NCBI GenBank assembly: GCA_003132305.1
Contig: PKXJ01000032.1
Location: 315,275 to 379,274 of the forward strand
Reading direction: 5' to 3'
Source: Acidimicrobiaceae bacterium
Lineage (GTDB): Bacteria > Actinomycetota > Acidimicrobiia > Acidimicrobiales > RAAP-2
DNA length: 64,000 nucleotides
The notes under the pieces are model-generated. The model searched no databases, was not told the origin of the DNA, and was given only the letters and a program-made list of their open reading frames with translations. The translations under genes and the position numbers were made by a program. This document shows positions 51,380 through 57,668 of the stretch, in pieces; within the stretch, counting starts at the first letter, position 1, and every line of letters starts with the position of its first letter.

Positions 51380-51985
51380 ATGAAAGAAAAGTTACGAGGG
51401 TTCCTGGGGTTCCTCGGCCTCGTGGAGGACGAGTACGGCGAGTACGGCCCGAGCAACCCGCCGCGTCCCTTCTCCGAGCAGCCCGACGAGGCCGAATCCG
51501 AGTGGAACGCGGCCCCCACGCCGGCCGCTCGGAGCTTTCCCACGCAGCCCGGAAATCCCTCGCCGTTTCGCTCACCCGCGTCGGGACCGTCGGCCTCGCG
51601 CACCCCGTCAATCTCCGTCCTCGACGGACCCAACGGCGTCTCACGTGTTCGCCCTATCGCGAATCCGAACGCGGCGAGAGGCGTCTCGCCCTTCTCCCAA
51701 GAACGCGACGTCGCCGTGGTCTCACCGGGGAACTACGACGACTCGCGCCGCATCACCGACCTACTGCGAGCGAATCGTGCGGTGGTCTTGACGACGCTCG
51801 ACGTCGACCAGAGCCTCGCTCGCCGGCTCGTCGATTTCACGGCCGGCACCGCGTACGCGATGAACGCCAAGATTGAGATGTTGGTTCGCGGCGTCTACCT
51901 AATAAGTCCCCAAGGCATGCACGTGGGACCTGAGATAAAAGAGAGACTTCGCGCCGCGAACCATCACGCGTTCGATCAGGCATGA
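51380..51985 (+). CDS. sepF: Cell-division protein SepF
   Basis: A 201-residue protein. A short amphipathic N-terminus MKEKLRGFLGFLGLVEDE binds membrane, a Pro/Ser-rich linker (about 25-110) follows, and the C-terminal domain (about 115-200) has VVSPGNYDDSRRITDLLRANRAVVL and YLISPQGMHV. SepF tethers FtsZ to the membrane and is essential where FtsA is absent, as appears here. AAGGAG precedes the ATG. The yggT start overlaps its stop by four bases. Confidence 0.95.
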   Translation: MKEKLRGFLGFLGLVEDEYGEYGPSNPPRPFSEQPDEAESEWNAAPTPAARSFPTQPGNPSPFRSPASGPSASRTPSISVLDGPNGVSRVRPIANPNAARGVSPFSQERDVAVVSPGNYDDSRRITDLLRANRAVVLTTLDVDQSLARRLVDFTAGTAYAMNAKIEMLVRGVYLISPQGMHVGPEIKERLRAANHHAFDQA

Positions 51986-52233
51986 TCCTCCTTCACGACC
52001 TCATCACGCTGTACATCTGGATACTCATCATCGCCGCCCTGCTCAGTTGGTTTCCCACCACGAATAGCCAAGGGGGACTCGCGGGCACGAAGCGGGTGTT
52101 GGCCCGTCTGACCGAACCGGTACTGCGTCCCCTGCGAGCAATCCTGCCACGGCCAAGTTTTGGCGGCGTGGGTGTCGACCTCTCGGTGCTCGTCGCTGTC
52201 ATCGGCCTCGAAGTCATCAACGTCCTCATTTAG
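51982..52233 (+). CDS. YggT-family membrane protein
   Basis: An 83-residue protein with two membrane helices (about 5-25 and 62-82) separated by the conserved LTEPVLRPLRAILPRPSFGGVGVDLSVL. YggT proteins lie beside sepF and divIVA in most Gram-positive dcw clusters; the function is not established, with proposed links to osmotic tolerance and cell-wall placement. It overlaps sepF by four bases. Confidence 0.92.
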   Translation: MILLHDLITLYIWILIIAALLSWFPTTNSQGGLAGTKRVLARLTEPVLRPLRAILPRPSFGGVGVDLSVLVAVIGLEVINVLI

Positions 52234-52270
52234 CCGCTCGTTAGTCACGGACGCGCCGAGCGTCGAGGGG

Positions 52271-52276
52271 TAGGGT
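52271..52276 (+). promoter_or_regulatory. -10 element TAGGGT of divIVA (leaderless)
   Basis: TAGGGT ends 6 bases before the divIVA ATG, matching the arrangement at mec and the Lon-domain gene. Confidence 0.55.
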
Positions 52277-52282
52277 GGCAGC

Positions 52283-53035
52283 ATGGACAGCACGGACAAC
52301 GCACTTTCGGCGCTCGACGCCATCGACACGGTGGCCTTCAAGGTCGGTCTCAAGGGCTACAACGTTGACGAAGTTGACGAGTTCCTCGAGCGACTCTCGG
52401 TCGAGGTTCGCCAGCTCAAGGATCTCGCGCATCAACAGCGCCAACAACTTCGCCAAGCGGCGGAACGCATCGGCCAGTTGGACGTCCGCGGCACCGCCGC
52501 CGTACCCGTCGCGCCGGCGCCCGTCGCGCCCACAGTTCGAACGAGCGGCGGGAGTGCCGAGCAGGTGACGTCGATGATCGCGCTCGCGCAGCGCTTCATC
52601 GAGCAGGCCCAACAAGAAGCCGAAGCCAAAGCGCACGAATACACGGGCGCCGCGCAAGAGCGTGCGCGCGAAATCGTCAACGAAGCGCGCAGCCGCGCCG
52701 AGGACGAAGTGAACCGATTGAACGGTCTAAAGCAACGCCTCAGCGAAGACGTCGACACGCTGGGTCACCAGCTCCAGGCCGAGCGAACTCGAATCGCACA
52801 AGTGCTCTCGGAGTTCACGCACTGGGTCGAGACGTCGCTCCAAGCCGGCGCGTCGAAGCCGTCCGCGCCGCGCGCGCCCGCACCGGCGCCGTCGAGTGCT
52901 TCGGCACCACCGACGGTCCCCGCGGCGTCGCGGCGACCGGACCAGACGCCACCGCCCGCACCTGCGCCACTCTCTTCACCGCCGACAATCGGCCAACTCC
53001 TTAAATTTGATCAGTCTTCTCGCGACGATCGATAG
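52283..53035 (+). CDS. divIVA: DivIVA/Wag31-type polar growth and division protein
   Basis: A 250-residue coiled-coil protein. The N-terminal lipid-binding part has DTVAFKVGLKGYNVDEVDEFLERL. A first coiled coil is followed by a Pro/Val-rich linker (about 70-85), then a long helix with AQRFIEQAQQEAEAKAHE, and a Pro/Ala-rich tail. It gathers at negatively curved membrane and recruits wall-building machinery at poles or septa. It has its own leaderless promoter, apart from the sepF-yggT unit. Confidence 0.92.
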   Translation: MDSTDNALSALDAIDTVAFKVGLKGYNVDEVDEFLERLSVEVRQLKDLAHQQRQQLRQAAERIGQLDVRGTAAVPVAPAPVAPTVRTSGGSAEQVTSMIALAQRFIEQAQQEAEAKAHEYTGAAQERAREIVNEARSRAEDEVNRLNGLKQRLSEDVDTLGHQLQAERTRIAQVLSEFTHWVETSLQAGASKPSAPRAPAPAPSSASAPPTVPAASRRPDQTPPPAPAPLSSPPTIGQLLKFDQSSRDDR

Positions 53036-53098
53036 TATTTCCGCGCCCAACTGCTAGGGTCGGCGAGCACTTGTTCTTAGGAACGCGAGGAGTAGAGC

Positions 53099-54154
53099 AT
53101 GCCGTCGAGCGCGAAAACCACAAAGAAGACCCCTACCAAGAAGGTGGTCGCGAAGAAGACCGTCACCAAGGCGTCGGCCAAAAAGGCGGGGAAGAAGGCG
53201 CCCGCGAAGAGGGCGGCAGCTAAGAAGGTTCTAAAAAGGACGCCCGCAAAGAAGACGAGCGTGAAAAAGGCGGCGAAAAAGTCGAGCAGCAAGAGGTCCC
53301 GCGTCCCCACGGCCGCGCAAAAGGCCGCGGCGGCGAAGAAGGCCAAGGTCCTCGCCGCCGAGAAGGCGAAGAAGGAGCGCGAGGCCAAAGCCCGGGTCGC
53401 CGCGCACAAGGCCCTAGCGCGCCAAAAGGCGATCGACGCCGCGAGGGTGAAGAAGGAGCGCGAGGCCAAAGCGCGCGCCCTCGCCAAGGAGAAGGCGGCG
53501 CTCGTAAAGGCTCGAGCGATCGCCGCGGTCAAGGCCAAGAAGGAACGTGACGCCAAGGCGAAAGTCGCCGCGAAAGAGCGCGAAGTGGCGAGAAAGGCCC
53601 GTGAGAAGGCCGCGGTCGAGGCGAAGAAGCAACGAGAGATTGAGGGCAAGCGTAAAGCCATTGAAGCGGAGAAGCTTCGCAAGCTGCGAGAGATTGAACG
53701 TCGCGACGCCGAAGAGCGCAAGCGTCAAGAGCGCCGCGACGCGGAAGAGCAGAAGCGCCTCGAGGCACTCGAGCGCAAGATGCACTCCAAGCCCTACGCC
53801 AACGACACGGCGTTCCTCGAAGAGTTGCGTCAACTCCTCGTCGAGACCCGCGCCGCGACCAGCGCACAGATCTCGGTGAGCGAGTTTGAAGCGAACGAGA
53901 TGTTGGTGGACCGCGAACGTCTGGAGTACGACGACGAAGACGGCAGCAGTGTCGCCTCGGACATTCAACGAGATCAACTAAAGGAGTTCGCGTCCGCGCT
54001 TCGTCTGAAGGTGGACGAGATTGACGTCGCGCTCGCGCGCATCGATGACGGCAGCTACGGTCGCTGCGACGAGTGTTTCGAGGCCATCTCCCAGCCGCGG
54101 CTGCGAGCGCAGTTGCCGGTCTTTACCTGCGTGTCGTGCCGCGCCAGCGTCTAA
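53099..54154 (+). CDS. Lys-rich histone-like tail and charged helix fused to a DksA/TraR zinc finger
   Basis: A 351-residue protein in three parts. Residues about 1-75 are Lys/Ala/Ser-rich (KKTPTKKVVAKK style), like histone H1-type tails. Residues about 80-225 are a long Lys/Glu/Arg/Ala helix with a repeat of 27-29 residues starting KKEREAKAR. Residues about 240-351 are a DksA/TraR-type domain with a C4 zinc finger, CDEC and CVSC. DksA-type fingers are known RNA-polymerase regulators, and the basic tail would bind DNA or RNA; the joint role is inferred. It starts at an ATG about 60 bases after divIVA. Confidence 0.8.
   Translation: MPSSAKTTKKTPTKKVVAKKTVTKASAKKAGKKAPAKRAAAKKVLKRTPAKKTSVKKAAKKSSSKRSRVPTAAQKAAAAKKAKVLAAEKAKKEREAKARVAAHKALARQKAIDAARVKKEREAKARALAKEKAALVKARAIAAVKAKKERDAKAKVAAKEREVARKAREKAAVEAKKQREIEGKRKAIEAEKLRKLREIERRDAEERKRQERRDAEEQKRLEALERKMHSKPYANDTAFLEELRQLLVETRAATSAQISVSEFEANEMLVDRERLEYDDEDGSSVASDIQRDQLKEFASALRLKVDEIDVALARIDDGSYGRCDECFEAISQPRLRAQLPVFTCVSCRASV
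53368..53472 (+). repeat. 24-bp direct repeats inside the charged-helix gene
   Basis: An identical 24-bp block occurs at 53368-53391 and 53449-53472, 81 bp apart. Diverged copies follow near 53537 and 53623, each 87 bp (29 codons) on. The block encodes KKEREAKA, showing growth of the helix by in-frame duplication. Confidence 0.7.
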
Positions 54155-54609
54155 CGTTTCACCTCAACTTCACCGTGGTCGCGGTGGCCCTCGTGGTGAC
54201 GGCGTTCGACGCGTTGACCAAGGCGTGGGCTCGCCACGACTTGTCGAACCACGGTGATCACGTCTTCAGCGTGGTGTGGTTTCGACTCCAGTACAACGGC
54301 GGCATCTCGTTTTCGATCAATCAATCGGGACCCCTCGTGACGACGATCGCGACGGTGGTGGTGGCGATCGCGGTGGTGCTCGTGGGCGTCAATGCCCGTC
54401 GTGGCACGCCGGCCATCGGCTTTGGCCTGTTGATCGGCGGGGGACTGGCCAACGTCATCGATCGACTGGCCTCCTCCACGCACCGCGTGACGGACTTCAT
54501 CGCGGTGTCGTCGTTCCCGGTCTTTAATCTCGCCGACGTCTCGATCACGCTCGGCTTTATCGTCTTGATGGTGGTGGCCCTACGAGGAGAACAGCTGTTG
54601 GGTCGATGA
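54136..54609 (+). CDS. lspA: Lipoprotein signal peptidase LspA
   Basis: A 157-residue aspartyl protease with four membrane helices that cleaves prolipoprotein signal peptides after lipid attachment. The N-terminal TAFDALTKAWA is normal, and the catalytic aspartates are in NVIDRLAS and VFNLADVSITLG. QYNGGISFSI is the conserved YN-GxxF loop. The best start, GTG 54136, lies 19 bases within the end of the upstream gene; GTG 54175 is an alternative. It overlaps rluD by four bases, a standard lspA-rluD pairing. Confidence 0.92.
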   Translation: MPRQRLTFHLNFTVVAVALVVTAFDALTKAWARHDLSNHGDHVFSVVWFRLQYNGGISFSINQSGPLVTTIATVVVAIAVVLVGVNARRGTPAIGFGLLIGGGLANVIDRLASSTHRVTDFIAVSSFPVFNLADVSITLGFIVLMVVALRGEQLLGR

Positions 54610-55580
54610 GCGATTCGAGCGGACGCGACGCCTTCGACGGCGAGACGCTCGATCTCGTCATCCCGAGCACCCTCGACGCCATTCGCGTGGACCGCGCGCT
54701 TTCGATGCTGACCGGACTTTCGAGGTCCGAGGCGCACGACGTATTACTGAGTGGTGCGGTGAGCGTCAACGCCAAGATCGTCGTGAAACCCTCAACGTCA
54801 CTCGAAGAAGGTCAACACCTCGTCGCGGTGCTACCCCCTCGAGCGAGTGACGGCGTCGCGCCCGATTCTGCGGTCGAGGTGGACGTCGTGCTCGACGACG
54901 AGGACTTTGCGGTGATCAACAAGTCACCGGGTCAAGTCGTGCATCCCGGAGCGGGTCAGCGGCACGGCACGCTGGTCGCGGGCCTTCTCGCGCGGTACCC
55001 CCAGATGCAAGAGCTGAGCGCGGAGGGTCTCTGCGATCCCTCGCGGCCGGGCATCGTGCACCGGCTCGACAAGGGCACGTCGGGACTCATGGTGGTCGCG
55101 AAAACGCCTGAGGGTTTCTTGGGACTAAGTCACCAGCTCGCCGAGCGAGTGATGGAGAGGACGTACCTCGGCATGGTCCAAGGCCACGTGAGCGAAGAGC
55201 GAGGCGTCGTCGACGCGCCCATCGGTCGCTCCACGCGCACACCAACCCTGATGACCGTACGGTCCGACGGACGGCCCGCGAGGACGGGCTACGAAGTCAT
55301 TACGCGCGTCGACAAGCCCGACGTCTTGACACTGTTGCGACTGCGTCTCGAGACCGGACGTACTCATCAGATACGCGTGCACTTAGCGACCATCGGTCAT
55401 CCCGTCGTGAACGATCTTCGCTACGGTCATCGGCGCGACCGGCGCCTCGACGAAGAGCGGTTCTTCTTGCACTCAACCACGCTGGCCTTTCACCATCCTC
55501 GTAGCGACGAGCGGATTTCTACCCACGCGCCACTGCCGAGCGATTTGAGAGACCTGGTGCCGCCCGAGTTCGAGCTTTAG
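54606..55580 (+). CDS. rluD: RluD-type 23S rRNA pseudouridine synthase
   Basis: A 324-residue enzyme. The S4 RNA-binding domain is at about 20-75 (RVDRALSMLTGLSRSEAHDVLLSGAVSVNAK), followed by a RluA-type catalytic domain with the Asp in HRLDKGTSGLMVVAKT, and LRLETGRTHQIRVHLATIGHPVVND. It isomerises uridines in 23S rRNA, classically around helix 69. ATG overlaps the lspA stop and its end overlaps the convergent sigma gene by four bases. Confidence 0.93.
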   Translation: MSDSSGRDAFDGETLDLVIPSTLDAIRVDRALSMLTGLSRSEAHDVLLSGAVSVNAKIVVKPSTSLEEGQHLVAVLPPRASDGVAPDSAVEVDVVLDDEDFAVINKSPGQVVHPGAGQRHGTLVAGLLARYPQMQELSAEGLCDPSRPGIVHRLDKGTSGLMVVAKTPEGFLGLSHQLAERVMERTYLGMVQGHVSEERGVVDAPIGRSTRTPTLMTVRSDGRPARTGYEVITRVDKPDVLTLLRLRLETGRTHQIRVHLATIGHPVVNDLRYGHRRDRRLDEERFFLHSTTLAFHHPRSDERISTHAPLPSDLRDLVPPEFEL

Positions 55581-56428
55581 GCGACCTCGTGCGCGGCGAG
55601 GACGTTGGCGTCATCACGCAGAATCGCGAGGGCCTCGTCCTCGGCGCGACGCACCCGTCGCACGCCGATGTCCATCTTGGTGGCCGTGGCCTGCAGGGAC
55701 AGGGGAGTAGCACCGTTCAGTCCGAAACGAAGTGAAAGAACGTCGCGCTGGAGGTCCGTCAACTTCGAAAGAGCCCCGTGCAACTGGTCGTTCATCATCG
55801 TCTGTTCGACGTCGCTGACCCAGTCGTGCTGGCTCGGCGCGACCAGGTCACCCAGGGTCGTCGCGGAGTCGGAACTCGCCGGCTGGTCGAGGCTGGCGGT
55901 CACGCCCGCGAGTCCCTTCAGGTTCTCGCGCTCGGCCTTGGACATTCCGGTGGCTTCGGTCAACTCTTCGTCGGTTGGTTTGCGCGCGAGCAACGAGGTC
56001 AACTCCGCGGTCGTGGCTTCAAGTCGCTGAAGTTGTTCACCAACTTCGAGGGGGATTCGAATCGTTCGACCGTGTTGCTGCACGGCGCGCTGGAGGGCTT
56101 GGCGAATCCACCACGTCGCGTAGGTCGAGAACTTAAAACCACGCTCCCAGTCGAACTTCTCGACGGCGCGCAGCAGTCCAAAAGTTCCCTCTTGGACGAG
56201 ATCGACCATCTCGACGCCGCGGTCTTGGTAGCGGCGGGCCCAGTGCAGGACGAGGCGAAGGTTGGCGGCGACCATCTGCTTCTTGGCCTCTTCGTCACCG
56301 GCGGTGACGCGCTTGGCCAACTCAACCTGCTCGTCGTAGTTGGGCATGGGGTATCGGTCAAGGTCACGCATCAAAAGACCCAACATGTCGTTGGTATTCA
56401 CGGCGGAACGGCGGGGACTCGTATTCAC
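55577..56428 (-). CDS. RNA polymerase sigma factor, sigma-70 group 2 (SigB/HrdB-like)
   Basis: A 283-residue sigma factor with regions 1.2 to 4. Region 2 contains AKRVTAGDEEAKKQMVAANLRLVLHWARRYQDRG, then VQEGTFGLLRAVEKFDWERGFKFSTYATWWIRQALQRA; region 3 has KPTDEELTEATGMS; region 4 has LTDLQRDVLSLRFGLNGATPLSLQ. The N-terminal extension of the primary sigma is missing, which fits a stationary or stress group-2 factor. AAGGAG lies six bases before the GTG at 56428; the ATG two codons earlier touches the ribosome site. Its leader contains a perfect palindrome at 56508-56523. Confidence 0.9.
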   Translation of the reverse strand: MNTSPRRSAVNTNDMLGLLMRDLDRYPMPNYDEQVELAKRVTAGDEEAKKQMVAANLRLVLHWARRYQDRGVEMVDLVQEGTFGLLRAVEKFDWERGFKFSTYATWWIRQALQRAVQQHGRTIRIPLEVGEQLQRLEATTAELTSLLARKPTDEELTEATGMSKAERENLKGLAGVTASLDQPASSDSATTLGDLVAPSQHDWVSDVEQTMMNDQLHGALSKLTDLQRDVLSLRFGLNGATPLSLQATATKMDIGVRRVRRAEDEALAILRDDANVLAAHEVA

Positions 56429-56507
56429 TGGCATCTCCTTATGTCTTTGGGGGGTACAAAGTCGATACGTCCGGGGCCTGGTATTTCTCCTATGGACGCA
56501 TTACTAA

Positions 56508-56523
56508 TTTACCACTTGGTAAA
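56508..56523. promoter_or_regulatory. Perfect palindrome TTTACCA-CT-TGGTAAA, possible operator
   Basis: A 16-bp perfect inverted repeat with 7-bp arms lies in the gap between the Rrf2 gene and the sigma gene, both on the minus strand, about 80 bases before the sigma start. No U-run follows, so it is not a terminator. I do not recognise the motif; Rrf2-type or other dimeric regulators are possible binders. Confidence 0.55.
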
Positions 56524-56566
56524 GGAGTTTTCAAGCCCGCCGGGAAGGTCCAGGGCGAGGCCTGAA

Positions 56567-57016
56567 TCAGCCGCTGTGGGTGCGCGCCACCGGCCGTCCG
56601 CCCCGGGCCTGATTGACCATATCGGCCAGCGTGAAGCTCGCCAGGTGCTCGCGCATGTGATTGCCCACGTCGGCCCACACCCCGAGCAAGACGCACTGGC
56701 CCTCGTGGTCACAGGCTCCGTCTTGGTGAGGTTCGCCAAAGTCACCAGCCGCGATGGGTCCGTCGACGGCGGCGACGATTTCAGCGAGCGTGATCGTCTC
56801 GGCCGATCGAGCGAGGACGTAGCCGCCGCCCACGCCGCGCTTGGAGCGAACGAGTCCGACGCCCTTCAAACTCAAAAGGATCTGCTCCAAGTAGGGCTGG
56901 GGGAGACCGGTGCGCTCCGCGAGGTCGCGCACGGACGTGGGCGTGCCATGGTTGTCACGAAGGGCCAAACTCAACAGCGCGCGGCTGGCGTAGTCCCCTC
57001 GAGTGGATACTCTCAC
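56567..57016 (-). CDS. Rrf2-family transcriptional regulator (IscR/NsrR-like)
   Basis: A 149-residue regulator. The N-terminal winged helix has MRVSTRGDYASRALLSLAL and LPQPYLEQILLSLKGVGLVRSKRGVGGGY, typical of Rrf2 proteins. The cluster region has CDHEGQC; IscR has three cysteines for a [2Fe-2S] cluster and here only two appear, so cluster binding is uncertain. GTG at 57016 is 6 bases after TAGGAT. It is divergent from bpa and upstream of the sigma gene on the same strand. Confidence 0.9.
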   Translation of the reverse strand: MRVSTRGDYASRALLSLALRDNHGTPTSVRDLAERTGLPQPYLEQILLSLKGVGLVRSKRGVGGGYVLARSAETITLAEIVAAVDGPIAAGDFGEPHQDGACDHEGQCVLLGVWADVGNHMREHLASFTLADMVNQARGGRPVARTHSG

Positions 57017-57022
57017 TGCGCC

Positions 57023-57028
57023 ATCCTA
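57023..57028 (-). promoter_or_regulatory. -10 element TAGGAT of the Rrf2 gene (leaderless)
   Basis: On the minus strand, TAGGAT ends 6 bases before the GTG at 57016. Confidence 0.5.
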
Positions 57029-57090
57029 TCGACGTCGTGCGGGCCACCAAGGGCTCGCGCACGAAGGGGGTGATTGTCTGGCACACTGCA

Positions 57091-57579
57091 ATGGTGACCG
57101 ATCCAAGAAAAGACAAAGTGACCGTAAATCCCGACCAAGTTCTCTCGCCCGGGGAGACCGAGGAGCACTCTGAAGAGGCAAATACCGACTACATCAGCCA
57201 GCCCGCGAAGGTCATGCGCATTGGTTCGATGGTGAAGTTGCTCCTCGACGAAGCGCGAAGCGCACCCCTCGACGAAGCGGGGCGCACGCGACTTCGAGAG
57301 ATCTACGAAACATCCGTGCACGAACTCTCCGACGCACTGTCACCCGATCTCGCCAAAGAGCTCAGTCGTATGGCGATTCCCTTTAGCGCCGACGTGCCCT
57401 CGGAGTCGGAGCTGCGCATCGCCCAAGCGCAGTTAGTGGGTTGGTTGGAGGGCCTCTTTCACGGTATTCAAGCGTCACTCTTCGCTCAACAGGCCGCCGC
57501 GGCGGCCCAGCTCGAGAAGATGCGTGATCGTTCGCTGCCGCCGGGCGCGAGCGAACCTCGGGCCGGCACCTACCTCTAG
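57091..57579 (+). CDS. bpa: Bacterial proteasome activator Bpa (PafE)
   Basis: A 162-residue protein with the family pattern QPAKVMRIGSMVKLLLDEARSAPLDEAGRTRLREIYETS and LRIAQAQLVGWLEGLFHGIQASLFAQQ. It ends GTYL; in M. tuberculosis the C-terminal GQYL docks in the proteasome alpha-ring pockets. Bpa forms a dodecameric ring and opens the 20S gate without ATP for unfolded or heat-shock substrates. Its presence predicts prcA/prcB elsewhere. ATG 57091 or GTG 57094 can start the frame; a weak CACACT lies 6 bases before the GTG. Confidence 0.93.
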   Translation: MVTDPRKDKVTVNPDQVLSPGETEEHSEEANTDYISQPAKVMRIGSMVKLLLDEARSAPLDEAGRTRLREIYETSVHELSDALSPDLAKELSRMAIPFSADVPSESELRIAQAQLVGWLEGLFHGIQASLFAQQAAAAAQLEKMRDRSLPPGASEPRAGTYL

Positions 57580-57668
57580 GACCATTACGTGGAGGCGCCC
57601 GAAACGGTACTAGCGTGCAAATCCCATCCGTGTAGTTCGCGGGGACGAGTACAGAAAGGGTTCGGCTG

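Noticed and set aside
57091-57094. CACACT before bpa as a leaderless -10 element
   Set aside because: It lacks the initial T of TANNNT, so it was not counted with the leaderless group, although its spacing to the GTG is 6 bases.
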